Positions 24,428 to 33,138 of a stretch of 64,000 bases of DNA are shown here, in pieces; the first letter of the stretch is position 1, and each line of letters begins with the position of its first letter. Source of the stretch: Oscillospiraceae bacterium (GTDB lineage: Bacteria > Bacillota > Clostridia > Oscillospirales > Ruminococcaceae); the NCBI GenBank assembly GCA_015067315.1, contig SVMR01000004.1:1-64000 (forward strand), given 5' to 3'. The notes below the pieces were generated by a model. That model saw only the letters and a list, made by a program, of their open reading frames with translations. It did no database searches and was not told where the DNA came from. The position numbers were made by a program, and so were the translations under genes.

Positions 24428-26305
24428 TTAACTTTCCTGATTAATAAGAGGGATTTTTATTGTGACCTTATAAAGGTCGCCGTCGAGGGCAAGTTCAAAA
24501 GTTCCGCCGCAAAGTTCCGTGAGGGATTTTGCAATCGAAAGACCGAGTCCGTTTCCTTCGCTGTTGCGGGAAGCATCTCCCCGGACGAACCTTTCCATAA
24601 GCACTTCCGCGGTCATATTGAGCGGTTCTTTTGAAATATTCTTTATTGTGAGAACTGCGTTTTTATCCTCCTCTGAAAGGTCAAAATAAGCCCTTGTTCC
24701 CGGTTGGGCATATTTTATGATGTTCTGTATAAGGTTATCGAAAACGCGCCAGAGGAGCCTTCCGTCGGTGAAAACAAGGGTTTCGTTTTCCGGAATATTC
24801 ACAACCGGAATAATTTCCGCCGCTTCAAGCTTTTCGGAAAATTCTCCGACGGATTGGTTTATCAGTTCGCCGATGTTCAAAGTTTCCTTATTAACGGAAA
24901 CGGCGCCGCTTGTTGCCTTCGAAGCTTCAACAAGGTCTTCGGTAAGCTTTTTGAGTTTTGCGCTCTGGCGGTCGATAACCTCGATATATTCAAGGGCGTT
25001 TTCGTTTTCAATGTTTTCCTTCTTCAGAAGATCAACGTACGAAACAATCGAGGTAAGGGGCGTTTTTAAATCGTGGCTCACGTTTGTGATAAGCTCGGTC
25101 TTGAAGCGTTCGCTTTTCATTCTGTCGTCAACCGCCTTCGACATTCCAAGCGCCGCGCAGTTGAGGTTGTAGGCATGTTTCCGGAGCATGGGCCAAAGTT
25201 CCCTTGCGTTGATCCGGTAATCAAAATCGCCGTTTGCAATGGCTTCGCCGCCGCGTTTTATCTTTTTAAGCTGGCTTCCGAACCAGATTGCTCCGCAGGT
25301 CGCCGCAACGGTTATGAAAATTGCAAGCAGAAGGAAAAATGCGCCGTTGTAGACGGTAAAGGTGAAAGCGCCGATGAAGAAAATCAGAATGCTGTAACCG
25401 AGAACAGCAAGGGAAATTTTCCATGTTATTCCGATATTATCCATAATCCAGCGGAAGAATTTTCCGAAGATATGGAAGCATTCATAAATCAGGGTATGCT
25501 TCCACCATTGCTTCATCTTGAAATGAACCGCGGAGCTTATTGCAAAGGTCAGCACAAGGGCGGTCATTCCCACGAAAACAATAAGGACTGCCAAAAGTTC
25601 AAGAATCGGGTCGCCGCCGCTATATGCAAACTGCATATAAAGATCCGCAAGTCCGACGAATCCAACGGCGCAAAGCCCCGCCATTATATCGTAAAGAACG
25701 GCGCAGAGTCCCCGATACGCAAGCTCCCCTTCCCGGTTATATCCCGCGGCGGAGAAAAGATAGATGCAGAGGAAGGCGCATACCGCAAAGCAGATTATTC
25801 CGTACGTTATGAATTCCTCCCGGTTTTGTTTAAGGAACATAAATTTATTGTATTCCTCATAACCGTCATATTCATCGCTGATTAAACCCGAAATATATCC
25901 GTTCATCGTATATTCCGCGGTTACGCCGCCGTTTTCGTCAACTTCCCTTGCGGGATAATCTTTTACAACAAGGTTGAAATTCATATCCTTGCGGATCGTT
26001 GAATAGACGATTTTTCCGTCTTTGTCATAAACGGTATAGGCAAAATTTTTGTGTTCGTTATAATAAGTTCTGTCTTTAAGACCGGAAATATCGTTCCAAT
26101 ACATATATTCGCGGATTTCCGCAAGGTTTTCCGTAACAAAATTCCTGCATATATTGCTTTCATCATAAGTGACGGCCCTTTGGTAAATTCCGGTGTCATA
26201 AGCTTCAAAAGCGCAGAGAATACTGATTCCGAGAATCGGCGCCGCAATGCAGACGATTACAAATGAAAGCATTTTTAAAAACAGGCTTCCGGAAATTCTT
26301 TTCAT
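24428..26305 (-). CDS. Sensor histidine kinase with polytopic membrane domain
   Basis: A 625-residue kinase. One N-terminal membrane helix (about 10-35) and an extracellular part (about 36-165, Tyr/Asp-rich) are followed by about six membrane segments (165-340), a HAMP-like stretch, a dimerisation/phosphoacceptor domain (NVSHDLKTPLTSI, His near residue 406) and an ATPase domain with N box DNLIQN and G box GNGLGLSIAKSL. It overlaps the regulator gene by four bases and is transcribed after it. The signal is unknown; the many membrane helices hint at a membrane-linked cue such as cell-envelope stress or peptide antibiotics. Confidence 0.93.
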   Translation of the reverse strand: MKRISGSLFLKMLSFVIVCIAAPILGISILCAFEAYDTGIYQRAVTYDESNICRNFVTENLAEIREYMYWNDISGLKDRTYYNEHKNFAYTVYDKDGKIVYSTIRKDMNFNLVVKDYPAREVDENGGVTAEYTMNGYISGLISDEYDGYEEYNKFMFLKQNREEFITYGIICFAVCAFLCIYLFSAAGYNREGELAYRGLCAVLYDIMAGLCAVGFVGLADLYMQFAYSGGDPILELLAVLIVFVGMTALVLTFAISSAVHFKMKQWWKHTLIYECFHIFGKFFRWIMDNIGITWKISLAVLGYSILIFFIGAFTFTVYNGAFFLLLAIFITVAATCGAIWFGSQLKKIKRGGEAIANGDFDYRINARELWPMLRKHAYNLNCAALGMSKAVDDRMKSERFKTELITNVSHDLKTPLTSIVSYVDLLKKENIENENALEYIEVIDRQSAKLKKLTEDLVEASKATSGAVSVNKETLNIGELINQSVGEFSEKLEAAEIIPVVNIPENETLVFTDGRLLWRVFDNLIQNIIKYAQPGTRAYFDLSEEDKNAVLTIKNISKEPLNMTAEVLMERFVRGDASRNSEGNGLGLSIAKSLTELCGGTFELALDGDLYKVTIKIPLINQES

Positions 26306-26994
26306 TTTTCTCCCTCCAGTTTATAGCCTTTTCCCCAGACAACTTTTAAGTATCTTGGGTTTGCGGGGTCGATTTCGATTTTCTCCCTTAAATGGCGGAT
26401 ATGAACCGCAATGGTTCCTTCCGCGCCCATGGGGTCGCTGCTCCATACCGCGGAATAAATATCCTTCGAGGAAAAAACCTTTCCCGGGTTTTGCAAAAAA
26501 AGCTTCATTATCTCATATTCCGTCGGAGTCAGCGGAACCGTTTCGCCGTTCAGCGTGACGTTTTTTCCGTTGTCATCAAGTTCAAGTCCGCCGACGGAAA
26601 CAACGTCCTCTTTCTTTTCCATTCCGCCGAAATATGCGTATCGCCGAAGCTGCGCCTTCACCCTTGCAATAACTTCAAGAGGGTTGAAGGGTTTTGTTAT
26701 GTAATCGTCCGCGCCGGCGGTAAGACCGAGAATTTTGTCGCTGTCCTCGCTTTTTGCGGAAAGAAAAATTACCGGCGCGTTTGAATTTTCCCGGAGTTTT
26801 GCGGTTGCGGAAACTCCGTCCATTTTCGGCATCATTATATCCATCAATATAAGATGAATTTCTTCGGAAGAAACAATTTTCAAGGCCTCTTCGCCGTTTT
26901 CCGCCTCGAAGATTTTATAGCCTTCGCCGGAAAGATATATTTTAAGGGCGTTGCGGATATCCCTGTCGTCGTCGCAAATCAAAAGATTATACAT
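26302..26994 (-). CDS. OmpR-family response regulator
   Basis: A 230-residue regulator with a receiver domain (acidic pocket Asp9/Asp10, phosphoacceptor Asp52 in LILMDIMMPKMDG, conserved Thr/Lys in YITKPF) and a C-terminal winged-helix DNA-binding domain (LTPTEYEIMKLFLQNPGKVF, GTIAVHIRHLREKIE). It overlaps its kinase gene by four bases. Two tandem 11-base repeats upstream (27054-27075) are a likely binding site and suggest that the regulator controls its own operon. Confidence 0.95.
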   Translation of the reverse strand: MYNLLICDDDRDIRNALKIYLSGEGYKIFEAENGEEALKIVSSEEIHLILMDIMMPKMDGVSATAKLRENSNAPVIFLSAKSEDSDKILGLTAGADDYITKPFNPLEVIARVKAQLRRYAYFGGMEKKEDVVSVGGLELDDNGKNVTLNGETVPLTPTEYEIMKLFLQNPGKVFSSKDIYSAVWSSDPMGAEGTIAVHIRHLREKIEIDPANPRYLKVVWGKGYKLEGEK

Positions 26995-27053
26995 TTTCTC
27001 ACCTCTTGATATAATAATACCAGTTTAATCTTTAAGAATAAAGTGGGTAAATT

Positions 27054-27075
27054 ATTAAGATTTTATTAAGATTTT
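27054..27075 (-). promoter_or_regulatory. Tandem 11-base repeat, probable response-regulator site
   Basis: ATTAAGATTTT occurs twice end to end (27054-27064, 27065-27075). OmpR-type regulators bind direct repeats with 11-base spacing, one helical turn. The repeats lie about 60 bases upstream of the regulator start, just ahead of a TATTAT box on the minus strand. Confidence 0.7.
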
Positions 27076-27076
27076 A

Positions 27077-27358
27077 AAAAAGGCGTTTTTAATAGACCGG
27101 GGGATTCTGTTGAGATTAACGGCTGATTTTAATTGGACAGGGTTTGTCCCTCATCCGTCACTTCGTGCCACCTTCTCCCAAGGGAAGGCTGCCCTCCGGG
27201 TTTTCTTTTTTCGGGCGACCACATAGGGTCGCCCCTACGACGATTCGTTCAATATAGACGGCAGACAGAAATAGGACAGGGTTACAATCCTTCCGTCTTT
27301 TGCCTTTGGCAAAATCCAGCTCCCTTTGCACAAGGGAGCCCGCTTGACCGGAAGGCTT
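27077..27358. repeat. Mosaic intergenic repeat, locus 5
   Basis: Carries GGGGGATTCTGTTGAG, AATTGGACAGGGTTTGTCCCTCATCCG, GGGCGACCACATAGGGTCGCCCC and a CTCCCTTTGCACAAGGGAG hairpin. It lies between two minus-strand genes. Confidence 0.82.
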
Positions 27359-27360
27359 TA

Positions 27361-27399
27361 AAAAAAGGCGTTTCCTTTCGGAAGCGCCTTTTTTTAAAA
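27361..27399 (-). terminator. Terminator of the ribU-ATPase-acetyltransferase operon
   Basis: AGGCG-T-TTCC pairs with GGAA-G-CGCCT around TTTC, with T runs on the right and A runs on the left. The stop codon of the acetyltransferase gene touches the stem. Confidence 0.85.
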
Positions 27400-27945
27400 T
27401 TCATAATCAAGTTCGCTTATCGGAACAATCGGTTTCGGCGGAACGGAAAATTCGTTGAGCTGTTTTTCAAGGAAAATAACACTGTGCCATTTTCCGAATT
27501 TATATCCGCAGTTTTTCCGGTAACCGTTTTGTCTGAACCCCAGTTTTTCGTGCATTTTTATCGAAGCTTCGTTGTCGTCGTTTATGAGAACGTAGCAGAC
27601 GCAGAAATTTTGTCTTTCAAGAATACCGAGGATTTTTTCATAAAGCGCCGTTCCGATTCCCTTTCCCCTCGCCTCTTCCGAAACATAAACCGAGGTTTCG
27701 ACCGTCCATTGATATGCCGCCCTTGTATATTCCGGTCCGCCGTAGGCATATCCGAGGATTTTTCCTTCCTCCTCATATACGATCCAGGGGTATTTCTTTT
27801 GGATTTCCGCAATTCTTCCGGAAAATTCCGAAAGAGAGGGAACCTCATATTCAAAAGTGATTGCTGTTTTTTCAATATAGGGCGCATAAATTTCAAGAAT
27901 CGCTTCCGCGTCCTTTTCTGTTGCAAAACGGATTTTTCCGGTCAT
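27394..27945 (-). CDS. GNAT-family N-acetyltransferase (phosphinothricin acetyltransferase-like)
   Basis: Acetyl-CoA-dependent N-acetyltransferase of 183 residues. It follows the pattern of the PAT/Bar subgroup (IRFATEKDAEAILEIYAPYI, TAITFEYEVPSLSEF, ETSVYVSEEARGKGIGTALY, HEKLGFRQNGYRKNCGYKFG). The acetyl-CoA loop is RGKGIG. Natural substrates of chromosomal members are often methionine sulfone or other amino-acid analogues. It overlaps the P-type ATPase gene by four bases and is the last gene of the ribU operon; no functional link is apparent. Confidence 0.9.
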   Translation of the reverse strand: MTGKIRFATEKDAEAILEIYAPYIEKTAITFEYEVPSLSEFSGRIAEIQKKYPWIVYEEEGKILGYAYGGPEYTRAAYQWTVETSVYVSEEARGKGIGTALYEKILGILERQNFCVCYVLINDDNEASIKMHEKLGFRQNGYRKNCGYKFGKWHSVIFLEKQLNEFSVPPKPIVPISELDYEF

Positions 27946-30248
27946 TTTTTCTCCTTTTTAAGCTGAATCTCTCGTATAAAAAGCTGAATCAAAGTAAACG
28001 GTATAAGGCAGAGAAGAAGAATTCTTCCCGAATTGGAAAGGGGAACAAGCATAAACAGCTCGTCAAAAATTTTGATTGCGCCGGAAAAGACAACCGTGCT
28101 TCCGATTACGATAGCCGCCTTGAATCCGTTAAGGGGAAGGCAGGTTGTGAGAAGCATCATAAGGCTTGCCGCGCCGGTGTAAACTGTGCAGACTGTCGAA
28201 ATTTCTTCCGCAGGAAGTCCAAGCCTTTCCCCAAAAATGAGCACCGCCATTATTCCGAAAAAAGCCGTTGCCGCTCCTGCCGATGCTCTTTTGAGCACGG
28301 TTTTCATAAATTCCTTCGGAACTCTTTTAAAATTCGGTTCAAGGGCAAGCAAAACCCCGGGAATTCCGGAAGCAACCGCCCCCACAAGCGTCATCTGAAT
28401 CGGCGCAAAGGGATAGGCAAACGGCGCAACCAAAAGCGTTGCAGTAAGGGCGAAGGTATAAATCGTCTTCATCAGAAAAATCGAAGCCGCCCTTTGGATA
28501 TTGTTTATTACCCTTCTTCCTTCGAGCACGACTTCCGGCATTGCGGAAAAATCCGAATCCAGAAGAACAAGCTGGGCGGCATGATTTGCCGCCTGGGAAC
28601 CGCTTGCCATTGCAACGGAGCAGTCCGCGTCTTTAAGCGCGAGCACGTCATTGACTCCGTCGCCGGTCATTGCGACGGTATGTCCGGCGGATTGGAGGGA
28701 TTTTATAATAACGCGCTTTTGTTCCGGAGAAACTCTTCCGAAAACAACCGTTTTTTCCGCAACAGCGGAAAGTTCTTCATCCGAAAGAACGGAGGCGTCA
28801 ACAAAATTTTCTGCCCCGGCAACCCCCGCTTTTTTTGAAATTGCGGAAACCGCCGCCGGATTATCTCCGCTTATAACTTTTATCGCAACGTCGTTTTTCC
28901 GGAAATATTCAAAAGTTTCCCGGGCATTCGGTCGGATTTCGTCTTCAATCAGTATAAAACCAAGCGGTTTTTCCGCTTTGTATAATTTTCCGTCAAATTT
29001 TCCACAGCAAATAGCAAGAACACGGGTTCCGTCGCCGGAATATTCCGCCGCTTTTCCGACAGTTTCCGGGAAGTTTCCGCCGGTTACAAATTCCGGAGCG
29101 CCGATCATATAGCATTCTCCACCGCCGAAATCCGCGGCGGCAAATTTGAGCACGGAAGAGAACGGAAGAAAATTCTTCGCCTCTTTTCCGGCGGGATTCC
29201 GGCTTCCGAAGGCTTCAACTATCGCTTTTGCCGTTGCGTTGTCCGCCGGAACCGCGAAATAAATTTCCGCCGCAATCGCGCCGATATCGTCGCCATCAAA
29301 GCTTACCGTTCCCTTTACCTTCATCTTTCCGCTTGTTATGGTGCCGGTTTTGTCAAGACAGAGCACGTCCGCCCTTGCAAGGGATTCAAGGGAATAAAGC
29401 TGGCGGGTAAGGGTTCTCTTTTGAGCAAGGTGGATCACTCCGACGGCAAAACTCATGCTCGTCAGCAGATAAAGCCCGTCCGGAATCATTCCGACCATTG
29501 CCGCAACTGTCGGAATCATCGAATCCGCATAGGAAAATCCTTCGTTTACAAAATGCTTCCAAAAAGTGAGCACGCCCATCGGGACAATAAAAACCGCGGC
29601 GGTCTTTATTATATTCATCATTGTTGTTTTGAGCACGGACTTTGCTGTTTTAAGCTTTTTTGCCTCCGCCGTAAGCTTTTCGGCATAGCTTTCCCCGCCG
29701 ACGTTGGTAAGCAAAACAGCGCATTCCCCGCTTATGACAAAACTTCCGGAGAAAATTTTATCTCCGGAAGTCTTTAAAGCGGCGTCGCTTTCGCCGGTTA
29801 TGAGGCTTTCGTCAAGTCTTGCTTCTCCGCCGAGCACCGTTCCGTCTGCGGTAAGCTGATCTCCGGCGCCTATGAGAACCACATCGCCGAGAACCAGTTC
29901 CCCGCAGGGCAAAACTATCTCTTTTCCGTCGCGGATAACCCTTGCTGTCGGCGCGGTGAGCACCGAAAGGCTTTCAACAACCTTTTTCGCGCGCAGTTCC
30001 TGGATTGTTCCGATCAGGAAGTTTGCAAGAACAACCCCGATGAAAAGCATATTTTTGAATCTTCCCGTTGTTATAACAAGCGCCGCAAGCGCAAGATTCA
30101 GCATATTGTAAAAGGTAAAGAGGTTTGAAAACCAGATTTGTTTCACACTTTTTGAAGCGGCGGAGGGCGAAACGTTTGCCTTGCCTTCGGCGGCAAATTT
30201 TTTTGCTTCCGCGCTTGAAAGAGCCGGCCAGCCCGGGTCAATTTTCAA
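27942..30248 (-). CDS. CtpE-like cation-translocating P-type ATPase
   Basis: A 768-residue P-type ATPase. Motifs in order: SSAEAKKFAAEGKANV at the N-terminus, LITGESDAALK, phosphorylation motif CLDKTGTITSGK, MTGDGVNDVLALKDADCSVAMASGSQAA, and a C-terminal block of membrane helices. The CPx metal motif is absent. It resembles mycobacterial CtpE, a calcium-uptake type, rather than heavy-metal pumps. The start is TTG at 30248 with an AAGG-type site. It lies 21 bases behind ribU and is presumably on the same FMN-controlled transcript. The gene uses GTG-CTC codon pairs unusually often. Confidence 0.88.
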   Translation of the reverse strand: MKIDPGWPALSSAEAKKFAAEGKANVSPSAASKSVKQIWFSNLFTFYNMLNLALAALVITTGRFKNMLFIGVVLANFLIGTIQELRAKKVVESLSVLTAPTARVIRDGKEIVLPCGELVLGDVVLIGAGDQLTADGTVLGGEARLDESLITGESDAALKTSGDKIFSGSFVISGECAVLLTNVGGESYAEKLTAEAKKLKTAKSVLKTTMMNIIKTAAVFIVPMGVLTFWKHFVNEGFSYADSMIPTVAAMVGMIPDGLYLLTSMSFAVGVIHLAQKRTLTRQLYSLESLARADVLCLDKTGTITSGKMKVKGTVSFDGDDIGAIAAEIYFAVPADNATAKAIVEAFGSRNPAGKEAKNFLPFSSVLKFAAADFGGGECYMIGAPEFVTGGNFPETVGKAAEYSGDGTRVLAICCGKFDGKLYKAEKPLGFILIEDEIRPNARETFEYFRKNDVAIKVISGDNPAAVSAISKKAGVAGAENFVDASVLSDEELSAVAEKTVVFGRVSPEQKRVIIKSLQSAGHTVAMTGDGVNDVLALKDADCSVAMASGSQAANHAAQLVLLDSDFSAMPEVVLEGRRVINNIQRAASIFLMKTIYTFALTATLLVAPFAYPFAPIQMTLVGAVASGIPGVLLALEPNFKRVPKEFMKTVLKRASAGAATAFFGIMAVLIFGERLGLPAEEISTVCTVYTGAASLMMLLTTCLPLNGFKAAIVIGSTVVFSGAIKIFDELFMLVPLSNSGRILLLCLIPFTLIQLFIREIQLKKEKK

Positions 30249-30269
30249 GATATCACAGCCTTTTTATTC

Positions 30270-30842
30270 TTACGCAAGGTTAAGCTTTCCGAAAAGCTTA
30301 TGGATGCGTTTATATACAAGATAAGTTACTGCGCCGTTGATTCCCGCTTTTGTAAGGTTGAAAAGAAGGATAAAAGGCATAAGGCTTTTTACCATTTCTT
30401 TTGCCGCTTCCATTTCCATTCCGGCCATTGCGTTGAGATAAACCGGAGTGAAAGCAAGGTTTGCGGGATACATTACGGCGGTCATTGCGGCAACTCCGCA
30501 GAGAATTGCGATAAGGGCGCCTTTTTTTGTTTTTTTGCGTTTATAAATCGTTCCCGCAACAACGGTGAATGCGCTTGTTGCAATAACGTGCATCACAATT
30601 CCGTAAACTCCGCTTTGGGCGGAAACGGTCATTCCCTGGATTGCGGAAACAATTACGGTGAGAACAACTCCCCAAACCGGTCCGAAAAGGAAGGTTCCTA
30701 TAAGTATCGGAATATCCGCCGGGTCATATTCAAGGAAGGAAACCGCCGGAAAAATCGGGAAATGGATGAATGCAACCAGAACGATTGAGCAGGCAGCAAG
30801 TACGCCGAGAGTTGTGAGTTTTTTTGTGTTCATGTTTTTCAT
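30270..30842 (-). CDS. ribU: Riboflavin ECF transporter substrate-binding subunit
   Basis: S component of an energy-coupling-factor transporter for riboflavin, 190 residues and about six membrane helices. It has the RibU-type segment EYDPADIPILIGTFLFGP near residues 39-56 and the Ala-rich TTLGVLAACSIVL first helix used for docking to EcfT. The FMN riboswitch upstream makes riboflavin or FMN the ligand with high confidence. The ECF ATPases and EcfT are not in the window and are presumably shared. Regulation is feedback by FMN. Confidence 0.94.
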   Translation of the reverse strand: MKNMNTKKLTTLGVLAACSIVLVAFIHFPIFPAVSFLEYDPADIPILIGTFLFGPVWGVVLTVIVSAIQGMTVSAQSGVYGIVMHVIATSAFTVVAGTIYKRKKTKKGALIAILCGVAAMTAVMYPANLAFTPVYLNAMAGMEMEAAKEMVKSLMPFILLFNLTKAGINGAVTYLVYKRIHKLFGKLNLA

Positions 30843-30910
30843 AATAATACCCCTTCTTTTTTAAGATAGTATGAACAGTTTCTTAAAAGAAAGGCAAAAA
30901 TTGCAAAAAG

Positions 30911-30942
30911 AAAGGCTCCGCACAATTTTTTGTACGGAGCAC
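30911..30942 (-). terminator. Expression-platform terminator of the FMN riboswitch
   Basis: An 11-bp imperfect stem (GCTCCGCACAA, 30915-30925, with TTGTACGGAGC, 30930-30940) followed on the minus strand by a pyrimidine-rich CTTTCTTTTTG. It lies between aptamer and ribU, which fits transcription termination when FMN is bound. Confidence 0.75.
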
Positions 30943-30951
30943 AAATTTCTT

Positions 30952-31104
30952 TACGCAGTTTCGCCATCCGGACTAAATGCGGAAATTCCGCAAACACCGT
31001 CGGTACGGGATTCTGACCCGTTCTGCCTATTTTTAAGGCTCTCGGACTTGTCGGCAAAAAAGCCGCTTCACCGCCGGTAGGGATTCTCACCCTGCCCCGA
31101 AACT
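30952..31104 (-). promoter_or_regulatory. FMN riboswitch (RFN element)
   Basis: On the minus strand the conserved blocks appear in order: GGGGCAGGGTGAGAATCCC, TACCGGCGGTGAAG, CCGAGAGCC, GGGTCAGAATCCCGTACCG, ACGGT and AGTCCGGATGGCGAAAC. These define the FMN-binding aptamer. It stands before ribU, so FMN should switch off riboflavin uptake together with the two downstream genes. Confidence 0.96.
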
Positions 31105-31153
31105 ATTTAATTGTTGCCTCCCCTCATGGGGGAGCCATTATAGGAACGAAGAA

Positions 31154-31579
31154 TTATTCTTCGTCTTCCTCTTCTTCGTCCATTTCGAATTCGAGATGTT
31201 CGCCGCAGTTGGGGCAATCCATTTCGCCTTCGTCAACGATGCAGCCGTCGATGCAGATAACTTCGCCGCATGCGGGGCATTCTACTTCATAAAGATCGTC
31301 GCAATCGCAATCGCAGTCATCGTCGTCGCAGCAGCAGTCGCAGTCGTCGTCGCAGCAATCGCAATCGTCGTCGAATTCATAATAATCGTTTTCAAGAGCT
31401 TCAAGGTCTTCGTCGATAAGTTCAACCTGTTCGCCAACTTCTGCAAGAGCGTCCTGAACGTCTTCTACATCGTATGCGAGATCTTCGAGGATGTCAACGA
31501 TTGCGTTGAGAACTTTGTCGTCGCAGTTAAGACCTTCCATAAGTCCTTTGAGATGTGCAACTTTTTCAGCAATAGTCAT
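31154..31579 (-). CDS. CD1247-type protein with Asp/Cys-rich segment and zinc ribbon
   Basis: A 141-residue acidic protein in three parts. Residues 1-65 form a helical, coiled-coil-like domain of the CD1247 N-terminal type (HLKGLMEGLNCDDKVLNAIVDILEDLAYDVEDVQDALAEV). Residues 68-95 are almost only Asp and Cys in DDCDCC-type blocks. Residues 98-130 carry two CxxC pairs (CPACGEVIC, CPNCGE), followed by a polyglutamate tail. It probably binds several metal ions, zinc most likely. It sits 51 bases downstream of efp, an arrangement common in Clostridia. Function is unknown. Confidence 0.85.
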   Translation of the reverse strand: MTIAEKVAHLKGLMEGLNCDDKVLNAIVDILEDLAYDVEDVQDALAEVGEQVELIDEDLEALENDYYEFDDDCDCCDDDCDCCCDDDDCDCDCDDLYEVECPACGEVICIDGCIVDEGEMDCPNCGEHLEFEMDEEEEDEE

Positions 31580-31630
31580 GATAAATTTCTCCTTTGCCGT
31601 AAAGAATTTTTTAACTTTTTTCAGATTCGA

Positions 31631-32188
31631 TTATGCTCTGCCGATATATTCACCGGTTCTGGTGTCGATCTGGATTTTGTCGCCTTCGTTGATGAAAAGC
31701 GGAACTTTTACGTTTGCGCCGGTTTCAACGGTTGCGGGTTTGGTTACGTTGGTTGCGGTATCGCCTTTAACGCCGGGTTCGGTTTCGGTAACTTCAAGAG
31801 TTACGAAGTTCGGAGCTTCAAGACCGAAAACTTTGCCTTTGTAAGAAAGGATACGGCAAATGTCTTCTTCTTTGCAGAATTTGAAGGAATCGCCGAGAAG
31901 GCTTTCTTCGATCGGGATAAGTTCAAAAGTTTCGGGATCCATGAAATAATAAAGATCGCCGTCGGTGTAGCTGTAAGACATTTCTTTTCTTTCGATAAAT
32001 GCGGTCGGGAATTTATCGGTAGGGTTGAAAGTACGTTCAACTACTGCACCGGAAATTACGTTTCTGATTTTGGTACGGACAAATGCCGCGCCTTTGCCGG
32101 GTTTTACGTGCTGGAATTCAATAATCTGATATACGTCGCCGTTATCGTCAAAAGTAACGCCGTTTCTGAAATCGCCTGCAGAAACCAT
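31631..32188 (-). CDS. efp: Elongation factor P
   Basis: Relieves ribosome stalling at polyproline stretches. The 185-residue protein has three beta-barrel domains. The modification loop is [13 protein letters not shown] with Lys32, the position modified in bacterial EF-P. The C-terminal signature is [28 protein letters not shown] precedes the start. The Pro-rich linker of the GH-like protein at 22457 (PTQPAQ repeats, few PPP) shows such substrates would be modest here. Confidence 0.97.
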   Translation of the reverse strand: MVSAGDFRNGVTFDDNGDVYQIIEFQHVKPGKGAAFVRTKIRNVISGAVVERTFNPTDKFPTAFIERKEMSYSYTDGDLYYFMDPETFELIPIEESLLGDSFKFCKEEDICRILSYKGKVFGLEAPNFVTLEVTETEPGVKGDTATNVTKPATVETGANVKVPLFINEGDKIQIDTRTGEYIGRA

Positions 32189-32416
32189 AAAGTTAATCCT
32201 CCTAAAATCAAGCGCATTAGCGCATTTTTTTACACTATAAATAATAAAGTATTTTCATCATTTTTGCAATAGTTTTTTATAAAATTATACCCATAATCGG
32301 CTTTATATTTCAAAAAAGGCGGTTTTAACTATGTTTTTTTGCCATTCTACTTTCCATAGGTTGCCGTTTCTTCCGGTTTGTGTTAACCTCAAAAGCAGAA
32401 AAGGAGTTGATTTTTT

Positions 32417-32995
32417 ATGTCCTATATAACCGGAAAAATTATCAAGGAACTCAGGGAAAAGAGGAATCTTACCCAAAAACAGCTTGGGGAAATAATTTCC
32501 GTTTCGGATAAAACAATTTCAAAATGGGAAACGGAACGGGGACTTCCGGATATAACCCTTATCGAACCTCTTTCCGCCGCCCTTGGAATTTCCGTTGCGG
32601 AACTGCTTTCCGGCGAAAGCATAATCAACAAAAACCGCGCCGGGAACATCCGGAAAACAAAATTCTATGTCTGCCCGGTTTGCGGGAATATCATAACCGC
32701 CCTGGGCGAAGGCGCTTTTTCCTGCTGCGGAATAAGCCTTCCCGCTCTTTCCCCGGAACCCGCTCCGGAAGGTTCTTTTAAGATTGAACGACCGGAGAAC
32801 GATATTTACGTCCGTTTCAGCCACCCAATGACGAAGGAGGATTACATCTCCTTCGCCGCATACATCAGTTACAGCGGAATTCAGATAAAAAAGCTTTATC
32901 CGGAGCAGGAAGCGGAAATCCGTTTTCCTTTTGCCGGAAAAGGCAAAATCCTTTTCTTTTCAAACCGTGAAGGGCTTTTTGAGTTCGTAATATAA
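32417..32995 (+). CDS. XRE-type regulator fused to a desulfoferrodoxin-like domain
   Basis: A 192-residue two-domain protein. Residues 5-65 are a Cro/CI helix-turn-helix (LTQKQLGEIISVSDKTISKWETERGLPD). Residues 82-105 form a zinc-ribbon-like cysteine cluster (YVCPVCGNII, SCCGISLP). Residues 120-192 resemble the superoxide-reductase/desulfoferrodoxin fold (RFSHPMTKEDYISFAAYISYSG). Only one of the histidines of a true superoxide-reductase iron site is obvious, so a sensing or structural role is more likely than catalysis. AAGGAG precedes the ATG. Fusions of this kind are common in Clostridia. Redox or metal sensing is inferred. Confidence 0.82.
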   Translation: MSYITGKIIKELREKRNLTQKQLGEIISVSDKTISKWETERGLPDITLIEPLSAALGISVAELLSGESIINKNRAGNIRKTKFYVCPVCGNIITALGEGAFSCCGISLPALSPEPAPEGSFKIERPENDIYVRFSHPMTKEDYISFAAYISYSGIQIKKLYPEQEAEIRFPFAGKGKILFFSNREGLFEFVI

Positions 32996-33036
32996 TATTT
33001 TTCATCAAAATTTTTCCTTTTTTTGCAAAAATGCCT

Positions 33037-33066
33037 ATGACATTTTTATTTTAAATATGTTATAAT
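33037..33066 (+). promoter_or_regulatory. Promoter of the CarD-like gene
   Basis: ATGACA (33037-33042) and TATAAT (33061-33066) with an 18-base spacer. Confidence 0.6.
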
Positions 33067-33138
33067 TAATATAAATTAAAGTATTAAATCCTTAGGCATC
33101 ATACTCTTAACAAAACCGGAATGAAAGGAACGATTTTG

